Of a DNA stretch of 64,000 nt, positions 52,497 through 61,193 are shown one piece after another. The notes beneath the pieces are model-generated. The model was not told where the DNA came from. It made no database searches and was given only the letters and a program-made list of their open reading frames with translations. The stretch is taken from NCBI RefSeq assembly GCF_900143625.1, contig NZ_FRFF01000135.1, positions 141,673 to 205,672 of the forward strand. Reading direction: 5' to 3'. Source of the stretch: Nocardiopsis sp. JB363. Its GTDB lineage: Bacteria > Actinomycetota > Actinomycetes > Streptosporangiales > Streptosporangiaceae. The position numbers and the translations under genes are program-made. Position 1 is the first letter of the stretch; each line of letters starts with the position of its first letter.

Positions 52497-55400
52497 ATGT
52501 CCGGGCAATCCGACGTCATTCTCCAGAAGCTGCTCAAAGACGCGGCCTCTCGGTGGAAACCGGGGACTCGTCTGAGTCCCGAGGCCGCCGACACGGTCCG
52601 CCGCTTCCTTCCCCTCTACTACCGCCACACGGACCCTGAGGAGATCAGCGGCCGTTCCCCCGAACAGATCTGCGGAACCGCGGAGGCGCACCGTTCCTTC
52701 GGCGCCGAGCGCACCCCCGGGCGCGCCAAGGTCCGCGTCTACACCCCCGACCTCGAACGTGACGGGTGGGAGCAGCAGTCCAGTGTCGTCGAGGTGATCA
52801 CCGACAACGCGCCCTTCCTCGTTTCGTCGGTGACCATGGCCCTCGCCGATCTCGGTGCGGGCGTTCGCGCCGTCATCCACCCCCAGATGACCGTCGGGCG
52901 CGACCTCTCCGGCCACCTGATCGAGGTCGACCCGGAGGCCGGTGGCGACGGCCTGCTGCCCATCGACGAGTCCTGGATGCACATCGAGATCGACCGGCAG
53001 AGCGATCCGGAGCGCGTCAAGGAGATCACCTCACGTCTGGAGACCGTCCTCGGCGATGTCCGCCAGGTGGACGAGGACTCCGCCAAGATGAGCGACCGGG
53101 TCGCCCGGATCGCCGACGAGCTCTCCGCCCACCCCGACCGGTTGGCCGCCGGAGGCGTCGACCCCCGCGAGGCCGACGAGAGCGTCGACTTCCTGCGCTG
53201 GATCGAGAACCGTCACTTCACCTTCATGGGGTACCGCGAGTACTCCCTGGTCACCGACGAGAACGGGGACGACTCCCTGCGTCCGGAGCCCGGCACCGGG
53301 TTGGGCCTCCTGCGCATGGACTCGCCGTCCTCCACCGGCTTCGCGGCCCTGCCGCCGGAGATCCGCGCCAAGGCCCGCGAGCCCTACATCCTGGTCCTCA
53401 CCAAGGCCAACTCCCGGGCCACCGTCCACCGCCCCAAGTACCTCGACTACATCGGCGTCAAGAAGTTCGACGCCCAGGGCAGCATCATCGGTGAGCGCCG
53501 CTTCCTCGGCCTGTTCACCTCCCAGGCCGAGACCATGGGCATCGGCGAGATCCCCATCCTGCGCCGCAAGCAGGCCGAGGTCCTCTCCCGGGCCGGGTTC
53601 GACGCCGACAGCCACAATGGCAAGGACGTCATCGAGCTCCTGGAGACCTTCCCCCGCGAGGAGCTCCTGCAGATCCCCGTCGGGGAGCTCTACAGCATCG
53701 TCCGGGGCGTGCTGCGCCTGCGCGAACGCCGTGGCACCAAGCTGTTCATGCGCCGCGACCCCTACGGCGGCCGGTACATGTCCTGCTTCGTGTACATGCC
53801 GCGCGACCAGTACAGCACCCGGGTGCGCCTGGACATCCAGAACGTCCTCACCGACGCCTTCCAAGGCGCCACGATGGACCACAACGTGATGATCGGCGCC
53901 GCGCCGCTGGCGCGCCTGTACCTGGTCGCGCGGGCCGAGCACGGACAGACCCTCGCCGACATCGACCAGGTCGCCCTGGAGGAGAAGGTCCGCGAGGCCG
54001 CCAGGTCCTGGGACGTCGACTTCGACGACGCGCTCGTGGACGAGTTCGGACCCACCCGCGCCACCGGCTTGAAGGAGCGCTACGGCGCCAGCCTCACCGA
54101 GGCCTACAAGGTCGACAACAGCCCGGTCACCGCGGCCAAGGACATCGAGCGCATCGAGGACCTCCTGAAGCGGGTCCCGGCCGCCGAGCGCAGTGGCGAG
54201 TTCTCCGCCGCGCTCTACCGGGACGACGAGAGGGACGACTCCGCCTGGCGGTTCCGCCTGGTCCGTCTGGACGAGCCCCTCTCGCTCTCCCGCGTTCTGC
54301 CGGTCCTGGAACACCTCGGCGTCGAGGTGGTGGACGAACGCCCCTACTCCCTCGAAGTGGAGGGCGTGGGCAGGATCTGGATCTACGACTTCGGGCTCGG
54401 GGCGTTCCCCGTCTCGGATCTCTCCCCCGAGCGCCTGAGGGCGCTCTTCGAGGAGGCCTTCGACGCCTCCTGGCGCAACCGGGCCGAATCCGACCGCATC
54501 AACGCCCTGGTGGCCCGGGCCGGACTCGACTGGCGCCAACTCACCGTCCTGCGCGCCTACGGCAAGTACCTGCGCCAGACCGGATCCACCTTCACCCCGG
54601 ACTACCTGGCCGATGTCCTCGTCGCCAACGCCGGGGTCACCGACCTGCTGATGCGGCTCTTCGAGGCCCGCTTCGACCCGGATCGGCCCGACGAGGGCCG
54701 TACCGAGCGCGCCGACACGTTGGTCGCCAAGATCGAGGCCGAACTGGAGGGCGTGGCCAGCCTGGACCACGACCGCATCCTGCGCTCGTTCCTCGCCGTC
54801 ATCCAGGCCACCCTGCGCACCAACCACTACCAGCACGGTTCCGAGGAACGGCTGGTGTTCAAGCTCAACCCGCAGCAGATCCCGGACCTGCCCCAGCCGC
54901 GTCCCCGGCTCGAAATGTACGTCTACTCGCCGAGGGTGGAGGGCGTCCACCTGCGCTTCGGAACCGTCGCCCGCGGTGGTCTGCGCTGGTCCGACCGCTT
55001 CGAGGACTTCCGCACCGAGGTCCTCGGCCTGGTCAAGGCCCAGATGGTGAAGAACTCCATCATCGTGCCCGCCGGCGCCAAGGGCGGGTTCGTCTGCAAA
55101 CGCCTGCCCTCGGGCGGTGGCCGTGAGGAGGTGATGGCCGAGGTCGTCTCCTGCTACAAGCAGTTCATCAGCGCCCTGCTGGACATCACCGACAACCTCG
55201 TCGACGGACGACTCGTCCACCCCGAGCGCACCGTTCGGCACGATGGTGAGGATTCCTACCTGGTGGTGGCCGCGGACAAGGGCACCGCGTCCTTCTCCGA
55301 CATCGCCAACGGCATCTCCGCCGAACGCGGCTTCTGGCTCGGCGACGCCTTCGCCAGCGGTGGTTCGGTGGGCTACGACCACAAGGGCATGGGCATCACC

Positions 55401-57371
55401 GCGCGCGGTGGTTGGGAATCGGTCAAGTACCACTTCCGCGAGATGGGCGTGAACGTCCAGGAAGAGCCCTTCACCGCCGTCGGCATCGGCGACATGTCCG
55501 GTGACGTGTTCGGCAACGGCATGCTGCTGTCGAAGCGGATCAAACTCGTGGCGGCCTTCGACCACCGGCACGTCTTCCTCGACCCCGCCCCCGACCCGCA
55601 CACCTCCTGGGTCGAGCGGGAGCGTCTGTACAACCTGCCGCGCAGCACCTGGGAGGACTACTCCGCCGACCTGATCTCCGAGGGCGGCGGCGTGCACCCG
55701 CGTACGGCCAAGTCGGTCCCGGTCACTCCACAGGTCCGTGAGGTCCTGGGCATCGACGAGGGCGTCACCGAACTCACCCCGGACGAGCTCATCCAACGCG
55801 TCCTCACCTCGCCGATGGACCTGCTGTGGAACGGCGGCATCGGCACCTACGTCAAGGCGAGCTCCCAGAGCCACGCGGAGGTCGGCGACAAGGCCAACGA
55901 CCCGGTGCGCGTGAACGGGACGGACCTGCGGGTGAAGGTGATCGGCGAGGGCGGCAACCTGGGCATGACCCAGCCCGCGCGGATCGAGTTCGCCCGCAAC
56001 GGCGGCCGGCTCAACGCCGACTTCATCGACAACTCCGCCGGTGTGGACACCTCCGACCACGAGGTCAACATCAAGATCATGCTCGACCGCGAGGTGCGGG
56101 CGGGTGAGCTCGACAAGGACGAGCGCGACCGGCTGTTCATCGACATGACCGACGAGGTCGCCTCGCTGGTCCTGGACAACAACTACGCCCAGAACACGGT
56201 GCTGGCCGCCGCGCGCAAGCAGAGCTACGAGATGTTGCACGTCCACGGCCGTTACATGCGTCACCTGGAGCGCACCAAGGTCCTCAAGCGCAAGCTGGAG
56301 GACCTGCCCTCCGACAAGGCGATCGCCGAGCGCCGCGCCGCGGGCAAGGGGTTGACCGGCCCCGAGTTCGCCACGCTGCTCTCCTACACCAAGATGAGCC
56401 TCAAGGAACAGATCGCTCTCTCGGACCTGGCCGACGACCCCTACCTGGCGCCGACCCTGACCGGCTACTTCCCGACGCCGCTGCGCGCGGAGGGTTTCGC
56501 CGACGAGGTGGCGGCGCACCCGCTGCGCAAGGAGATCATCGTCAACCAGGTGACCAACCAGTTGGTCAACCGGTCCGGGATCACCTACGCGTTCCGTCTC
56601 AACGAGGAGCTGGGTTCCAGCGCCGCCGACATCGCCCGGGCCTACCTGGTGGTCCAGGAGGTGCTCGGGCTGCGGGGGCTGTGGAGCGAGATCGAGGAAC
56701 TCGACCACGAGATCTCCGTGGACAGCCAACTCGTCCTGTCGCTGGAAGCCCGCAAGCTCGCCGAGCGTTCCACCCGGTGGCTGCTGCGCAACCGGAGTTT
56801 CCCGTTCGACATCAGCACCGAGATCGGCTTCTTCGCCGAGGGTGTGGGCGAGGTGCTGCCGCAGCTGGTCGACCTGCTGCGCGGCCGGGACCGGGAGGCG
56901 TTCGAGGAGCGCCGCGACCGGTACGTCTCCCACGGGGTGCCCACCGGGCTCGCCGAACGCATCGCGGTCATGGTGCCCGCCTACTCCACCCTGGACCTGG
57001 TGGAGATCGCGCACCGCACCGGCCGCCCGGTCGGCGAGGTGGCCGCGCTCTACTTCGAACTGGCCGACCGGTTCAACCTCAGCTGGTGGCGTGAGCGGAT
57101 CATCGACCTGCCGCGCGACGACCGCTGGGCGACCATGGCCCGAGGGGCCTTGCGCGACGACCTGTACGCCGCGCACGCCGACCTGACCGCCCGGGTCCTG
57201 GAGTCCGGTGGTTCCGCCTCCGGCGGTGAGCTCATCTCCGACTGGGCGAAGGAGAACGAGAAGGCCGTGGAGCGGGCCGGGATCACCCTGTCGGAGATCC
57301 AGGAGAACGAACGCTTCGACCTGGCCACCCTGTCCGTGGCCCTGCGCTCCATCCGTTCCCTGATCATCTAG
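52497..57371 (+). CDS. gdh: NAD-specific glutamate dehydrogenase, large (180-kDa class)
   Basis: 1624 residues, the size typical of the L_180 class known from Streptomyces and Pseudomonas. It oxidatively deaminates glutamate to 2-oxoglutarate and ammonium using NAD+. The N-terminal region (about 1-700) carries ACT-like regulatory folds, and the catalytic core (about 800-1200) shows RGGLRWSDRFEDFRTEVLGLVKAQMVKN, GAKGGFV and the Lys-rich nucleotide segment GGIGTYVKASSQSHAEVGDKAND. The C-terminal 400 residues form a helical oligomerisation domain. AAAGGAG at a proper distance supports ATG 52497. Confidence 0.96.
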   Translation: MSGQSDVILQKLLKDAASRWKPGTRLSPEAADTVRRFLPLYYRHTDPEEISGRSPEQICGTAEAHRSFGAERTPGRAKVRVYTPDLERDGWEQQSSVVEVITDNAPFLVSSVTMALADLGAGVRAVIHPQMTVGRDLSGHLIEVDPEAGGDGLLPIDESWMHIEIDRQSDPERVKEITSRLETVLGDVRQVDEDSAKMSDRVARIADELSAHPDRLAAGGVDPREADESVDFLRWIENRHFTFMGYREYSLVTDENGDDSLRPEPGTGLGLLRMDSPSSTGFAALPPEIRAKAREPYILVLTKANSRATVHRPKYLDYIGVKKFDAQGSIIGERRFLGLFTSQAETMGIGEIPILRRKQAEVLSRAGFDADSHNGKDVIELLETFPREELLQIPVGELYSIVRGVLRLRERRGTKLFMRRDPYGGRYMSCFVYMPRDQYSTRVRLDIQNVLTDAFQGATMDHNVMIGAAPLARLYLVARAEHGQTLADIDQVALEEKVREAARSWDVDFDDALVDEFGPTRATGLKERYGASLTEAYKVDNSPVTAAKDIERIEDLLKRVPAAERSGEFSAALYRDDERDDSAWRFRLVRLDEPLSLSRVLPVLEHLGVEVVDERPYSLEVEGVGRIWIYDFGLGAFPVSDLSPERLRALFEEAFDASWRNRAESDRINALVARAGLDWRQLTVLRAYGKYLRQTGSTFTPDYLADVLVANAGVTDLLMRLFEARFDPDRPDEGRTERADTLVAKIEAELEGVASLDHDRILRSFLAVIQATLRTNHYQHGSEERLVFKLNPQQIPDLPQPRPRLEMYVYSPRVEGVHLRFGTVARGGLRWSDRFEDFRTEVLGLVKAQMVKNSIIVPAGAKGGFVCKRLPSGGGREEVMAEVVSCYKQFISALLDITDNLVDGRLVHPERTVRHDGEDSYLVVAADKGTASFSDIANGISAERGFWLGDAFASGGSVGYDHKGMGITARGGWESVKYHFREMGVNVQEEPFTAVGIGDMSGDVFGNGMLLSKRIKLVAAFDHRHVFLDPAPDPHTSWVERERLYNLPRSTWEDYSADLISEGGGVHPRTAKSVPVTPQVREVLGIDEGVTELTPDELIQRVLTSPMDLLWNGGIGTYVKASSQSHAEVGDKANDPVRVNGTDLRVKVIGEGGNLGMTQPARIEFARNGGRLNADFIDNSAGVDTSDHEVNIKIMLDREVRAGELDKDERDRLFIDMTDEVASLVLDNNYAQNTVLAAARKQSYEMLHVHGRYMRHLERTKVLKRKLEDLPSDKAIAERRAAGKGLTGPEFATLLSYTKMSLKEQIALSDLADDPYLAPTLTGYFPTPLRAEGFADEVAAHPLRKEIIVNQVTNQLVNRSGITYAFRLNEELGSSAADIARAYLVVQEVLGLRGLWSEIEELDHEISVDSQLVLSLEARKLAERSTRWLLRNRSFPFDISTEIGFFAEGVGEVLPQLVDLLRGRDREAFEERRDRYVSHGVPTGLAERIAVMVPAYSTLDLVEIAHRTGRPVGEVAALYFELADRFNLSWWRERIIDLPRDDRWATMARGALRDDLYAAHADLTARVLESGGSASGGELISDWAKENEKAVERAGITLSEIQENERFDLATLSVALRSIRSLII

Positions 57372-57382
57372 GGAAGTGTCCC

Positions 57383-57418
57383 GAGCGGGCCCCGCACCGT
57401 CCGGTGTGGGGCCCGCTC
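57383..57418 (+). terminator. gdh terminator
   Basis: A 17-bp stem with one G-T wobble (57383-57399 with 57402-57418) and a 2-nt centre, between the gdh stop and prfB. Confidence 0.85.
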
Positions 57419-57443
57419 CTTCGTTGGGTCCTACACTGGGTGC

Positions 57444-58556
57444 GTGGCAGAAATGGACCCGGTAGAGAAGATCAAGGAACTCGCGGCGACCCTGGCGAGT
57501 GTGACCGCGGTGCTGGACCTGGAGGCGATGCAGACGCAGATGGCCGAACTGCGCGAGCAGTCCGCCGACCCCGAACTGTGGTCGGACCAGGACAACGCGC
57601 AGAGGGTGACGCGTCGACTCTCCACACTGGAGTCCATGGTCAACAAGGTCAACGGCATCGGGCAGCGTCTCGACGACGTCGGTGTGCTCTACGAGCTCGC
57701 CGAGGCCGAGGACGACCCGGACACCCGTGCCGAGGCGGATCGTGAGCTCGAACAGCTCCGCAAGGAGATCGGCGAACTAGAGGTGCGTACGCTCCTCAAC
57801 GGCCCGCACGACGAGAGCGAGGCCATCGTCTCCATCAACTCCCAGGCGGGTGGTGTCGACGCGGCCGACTGGGCGCAGATGCTCCAGCGCATGTACCTGC
57901 GTTGGGCGGAGCGACACGGCTATCCCACGGAGGTCTACGAGACCTCCTACGCGGAGGAGGCGGGCATCAAGTCCACCTCGTTCGCGGTCAAGACGTCCTT
58001 CGCCTATGGCACCCTGCGCGGGGAGCACGGCACCCACCGACTGGTGCGGATCTCACCGTTCGACAACCAGAACCGGCGACAGACCTCGTTCGCGGGTGTG
58101 GACGTGGTGCCGATGGTGGAGAAGAGCGACCACATCGAGATCGACGAGTCCGAACTGCGCGTGGACGTGTACCGTTCCAGCGGTCCCGGTGGTCAGGGCG
58201 TCAACACGACCGACTCGGCGGTGCGCATCACCCACATGCCGACCGGCATCGTGGTCTCCTGTCAGAACGAGCGCTCCCAGCTCCAGAACAAGGCGACCGC
58301 GATGACGATGCTCCAGGCCAAGTTGTTGGCCCGCAAGCGTCAGGAGGAGCAGGCGGCCCTGGACGAGATCCGCGGTGACTCGGTGAGCAGCTGGGGCACC
58401 CAGATGCGCAACTACGTCCTGCACCCGTACCAGAGCGTCAAGGACGTGCGCACCGGCATGGAGACGGGTAACCCCACGGCGGTGCTCGACGGTGAGATCG
58501 ATGGCTTCATCGACTCGGAGATCCGCTGGATGCGCAACCAGGAGAAGGAAGAGTAG
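57444..58556 (+). CDS. prfB: Peptide chain release factor 2
   Basis: 370 residues. RF2-specific SPF tripeptide (VRISPFDNQ) recognising UGA/UAA and the catalytic GGQ in SSGPGGQGVNTTDSAVR. The N-terminal domain is normal, and there is no internal UGA frameshift site; the gene is read in one frame from GTG 57444, as is usual in actinobacteria. It starts the conserved prfB-ftsE-ftsX-smpB series. Confidence 0.97.
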   Translation: MAEMDPVEKIKELAATLASVTAVLDLEAMQTQMAELREQSADPELWSDQDNAQRVTRRLSTLESMVNKVNGIGQRLDDVGVLYELAEAEDDPDTRAEADRELEQLRKEIGELEVRTLLNGPHDESEAIVSINSQAGGVDAADWAQMLQRMYLRWAERHGYPTEVYETSYAEEAGIKSTSFAVKTSFAYGTLRGEHGTHRLVRISPFDNQNRRQTSFAGVDVVPMVEKSDHIEIDESELRVDVYRSSGPGGQGVNTTDSAVRITHMPTGIVVSCQNERSQLQNKATAMTMLQAKLLARKRQEEQAALDEIRGDSVSSWGTQMRNYVLHPYQSVKDVRTGMETGNPTAVLDGEIDGFIDSEIRWMRNQEKEE

Positions 58557-58580
58557 GGGCGAGCCGCCCCGGACTCCCAT

Positions 58581-58612
58581 GGGTGTCCCCTCTCACCGAC
58601 AGGGGGACGCCC
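58581..58612 (+). terminator. prfB terminator
   Basis: Stem GGGTGTCCCC with GGGGACGCCC (58581-58590 with 58603-58612; one wobble) and a 12-nt loop, 24 bp after the stop. A second hairpin, TCACCCCGG with CCGGGGTGA (58626-58634 with 58653-58661), follows. Confidence 0.75.
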
Positions 58613-58661
58613 GGTCGTGAGTCGGTCACCCCGGGTCGTCGAAATGGGCGAACCGGGGTGA

Positions 58662-58923
58662 TGTGTCCCAAAGGTGATGACCGCGACTCCGCAGTTTTAC
58701 CGAAACTGCTATATGTGAACGTTATCATCGGTTGACACCTCCGATATGCTCGTGGCTGTTGTCCGATAGTGCACTGATCTCCACAGATCACTTGGGCGTG
58801 ACGGGACCTGGACAATCCGGGCCGCTGTCCCCTCTAAACTGTCGGTGGCCATGCGGCCGGTACGATCCCGTGCGGAGCACCTCCGCCGGGTGCCCATACC
58901 TTCGAGAGCCTTGTGATGCGCCT
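58662..58923 (+). promoter_or_regulatory. ftsE upstream region
   Basis: 260 bp without a gene. AT-rich hexamers TTGACA (58732-58737) and TATGCT (58746-58751) are present but are not spaced as a standard promoter pair. No operator recognised. Confidence 0.35.
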
Positions 58924-59613
58924 GTGATCCACTTCGATAACGTCACCAAGCAGTACCCGACCCAGAAGCGCCCCGCGCTCGACGGTGTTTCCATCGACGT
59001 GGACAAGAGCGAGTTCGTCTTCCTGGTCGGCCCGTCCGGCTCGGGTAAGTCGACCTTCCTGCGCTTGGTGCTGAAGGAAGAGAAGCCCGACAAGGGCCGT
59101 GTACACGTCGCCGGCAAGGACCTGGCGCGACTTTCCAACTGGAAGGTCCCGCACCTGCGTCGCCGCATCGGCTGTGTCTTCCAGGACTTCCGCCTGCTGC
59201 CGAACAAGAACGTCTTCGAGAACGTCGCCTTCGCTCTGGAGGTCATCGGCAAGCCACGGCGGTTCATCAAGAAGGTCGTGCCCGAGGTCGTCGAACTCGT
59301 CGGCCTGGAGGGCAAGGCCGGCCGTATGCCCAATGAGCTCTCCGGTGGCGAGCAGCAGCGTGTGGCCATCGCCCGCGCGTTCGTCAACCGCCCGCAGATC
59401 CTGCTGGCCGATGAGCCCACCGGCAACATCGACCCCGCGACCTCCATCGGCATCATGAAGGTGCTGGACCGAATCAACCGCACGGGAACGACCGTCGTCA
59501 TGGCGACGCACGACGCCGCCATCGTCGACTCCATGCGCAAGCGTGTGATCGAGCTTGAAGAGGGCTTGGTAGTGCGCGACCAGATGAGTGGCGTCTACGG
59601 CCAGGCGTACTGA
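58924..59613 (+). CDS. ftsE: FtsE, cell division ABC-type ATPase
   Basis: 229 residues. Walker A GPSGSGKS (36-43), Q-loop VFQDFRLLPN, ABC signature LSGGEQQR, Walker B ILLADEPTGNID and H-loop ATHDAAI. Couples with FtsX to activate peptidoglycan hydrolases at division sites. GTG at 58924 gives the family N-terminus VIHFDNVTKQY; the longer open frame upstream is not conserved. Confidence 0.97.
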   Translation: MIHFDNVTKQYPTQKRPALDGVSIDVDKSEFVFLVGPSGSGKSTFLRLVLKEEKPDKGRVHVAGKDLARLSNWKVPHLRRRIGCVFQDFRLLPNKNVFENVAFALEVIGKPRRFIKKVVPEVVELVGLEGKAGRMPNELSGGEQQRVAIARAFVNRPQILLADEPTGNIDPATSIGIMKVLDRINRTGTTVVMATHDAAIVDSMRKRVIELEEGLVVRDQMSGVYGQAY

Positions 59614-59701
59614 CCCCTGGTACGTTCGTCGCCGGGCCTCGGTCGGCGACCCCGAGACCAGCGGCATGGCGAAGCCCCGAAGGATGGACCTTTAACAGAT
59701 C

Positions 59702-60613
59702 ATGCGAGCACAATTCGTTCTCTCCGAGACGTGGATCGGCCTGCGTCGCAACCTGACGATGACCATCGCCGTCATCACGACGGTGGCCATCTCTCTCACC
59801 TTGTTCGGTGCCGGTCTGCTGGTCAACCAGCAGGTTGCCGAGATGCGCAGTTACTGGGACCAGCGGATCACGCTGACCATCTACATGTGCAACGACATCT
59901 CGCCGACCACGGCGTGCCAGGAGAACGGCGCCGCGGGCGAGGGTGACCGCGAGGCCCTTGAGCAGCAGTTGGACTCGCTCAGCGAGGTCGACACCTACCG
60001 GTACCTCACCGAGGCCGAAGCCTGGCAGGACTTCCAGGAGCGCATCGGCTCCTCCAACGAAGCCCTCGCCGAGGCCGCCCAGGAAGGTGACATCCCGGAC
60101 AACTACCGGGTGCAGCTCACCGACCCGAACCACTACGACGCGGTACGCGCGGCCGTGGACGGAGCCGACGGCGTCGACTCCGTCTCCAATGACCAGCGCG
60201 TCCTGGAGCAGTTCTTCGGTCTGCTCGACGGTCTCAAGTGGGCCGCGCTGATGGTCGCCGGTGTACAGCTGGCCGCCGCCGCGCTGCTCATCGGCAACAC
60301 CATCCGACTGTCGGCCTACAGCCGCCGTCGAGAGACCGGCATCATGCGTCTGGTCGGTGCGTCGAACTTCTACATCCAACTGCCCTTCCTCCTCGAAGGC
60401 GCCATCTCCGGTTTCATCGGTGGTGTGGTCGCGTCCGGGTTCATCGTGGCAACCAGGTTCTCGTTGCTGACCCAGATCGAGGAGTGGTTCCAGTTCGACG
60501 TGGCCTTGGGCACAGGGCCACTGTTGTCCGTCATCGGTGTGTCGATGATCCTCGGTGTGCTCCTGTGTACCGTGACCTCGTTCCTCACCCTGCGCCGCTA
60601 CCTGAAGGTCTGA
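59702..60613 (+). CDS. ftsX: FtsX, cell division membrane protein
   Basis: 303 residues. One N-terminal membrane helix, a large extracellular loop with two Cys (MCNDI...TACQ) and three C-terminal helices, with the FtsX/MacB-type segment YSRRRETGIMRLVGASNFYIQLPF. It transmits FtsE ATPase action across the membrane to cell wall hydrolases such as RipC-type enzymes in actinobacteria. 88 bp after ftsE. Confidence 0.97.
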   Translation: MRAQFVLSETWIGLRRNLTMTIAVITTVAISLTLFGAGLLVNQQVAEMRSYWDQRITLTIYMCNDISPTTACQENGAAGEGDREALEQQLDSLSEVDTYRYLTEAEAWQDFQERIGSSNEALAEAAQEGDIPDNYRVQLTDPNHYDAVRAAVDGADGVDSVSNDQRVLEQFFGLLDGLKWAALMVAGVQLAAAALLIGNTIRLSAYSRRRETGIMRLVGASNFYIQLPFLLEGAISGFIGGVVASGFIVATRFSLLTQIEEWFQFDVALGTGPLLSVIGVSMILGVLLCTVTSFLTLRRYLKV

Positions 60614-60689
60614 CGGCTCCACCGTCGGATGGGCGGGCGCGGGACACCGGGGGGCCAGTGGCCCCCCGGACTCATGAAGGGATACATCC

Positions 60690-61154
60690 GTGGCCAAGGA
60701 AACCGGGCACAAGCTGATCGCCCAGAACCGTCGGGCGCGGCACGACTACCACATCGACGAGACCTACGAGGCGGGCCTGGTCCTCACCGGGACCGAGGTC
60801 AAGTCCCTCAGGGAAGGACGCGCCTCGCTCGTGGACGGCTTCGCGCACATCCACGACAGTGAGGTGTGGCTCGAAGGTGTGCACATCCCGGAGTACACCC
60901 AGGGGACCTGGACCAACCACTCGTCCCGCAGATCACGTAAACTACTGCTGCACCGCGAGCAGATCGCCCGGCTGATCGGCAAGACCCGGGAGCCCGGACG
61001 CACACTGGTCCCGTTGTCCCTGTACTTCAGTGACGGCCGGGCCAAGGTCGAGATCGCTCTGGCGCGCGGTAAGCGTGAGTACGACAAGCGCCACGCCATC
61101 GCCGAACGTGAAGCCAAGCGTGACATGGAACGCGCGCTTCGCCGTCGGCGATAG
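60690..61154 (+). CDS. smpB: SmpB, tmRNA-binding protein
   Basis: 154 residues. The N-terminal IAQNRRARHDYHIDETYEAGLVLTGTEVKSLREGR and C-terminal basic tail YDKRHAIAEREAKRDMERALRRRR match SmpB, which delivers tmRNA to stalled ribosomes. GTG at 60690. Its partner gene ssrA lies 2.3 kb downstream, separated by one gene. Confidence 0.97.
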   Translation: MAKETGHKLIAQNRRARHDYHIDETYEAGLVLTGTEVKSLREGRASLVDGFAHIHDSEVWLEGVHIPEYTQGTWTNHSSRRSRKLLLHREQIARLIGKTREPGRTLVPLSLYFSDGRAKVEIALARGKREYDKRHAIAEREAKRDMERALRRRR

Positions 61155-61193
61155 CGGTCTTCTTCGTTGAGGCGCCTGAAAGGAACACACAAG

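Noticed and set aside
53031..57176. 1381-residue open frame antisense to the glutamate dehydrogenase gene
   Set aside because: Typical GC-rich shadow frame: composition dominated by Val, Gly, Asp, Leu and His, no recognisable domain, and the plus-strand frame encodes a full conserved enzyme.
57444..58556. Programmed +1 frameshift in prfB
   Set aside because: The gene is open in one frame from GTG to the stop with no internal TGA near codon 25.
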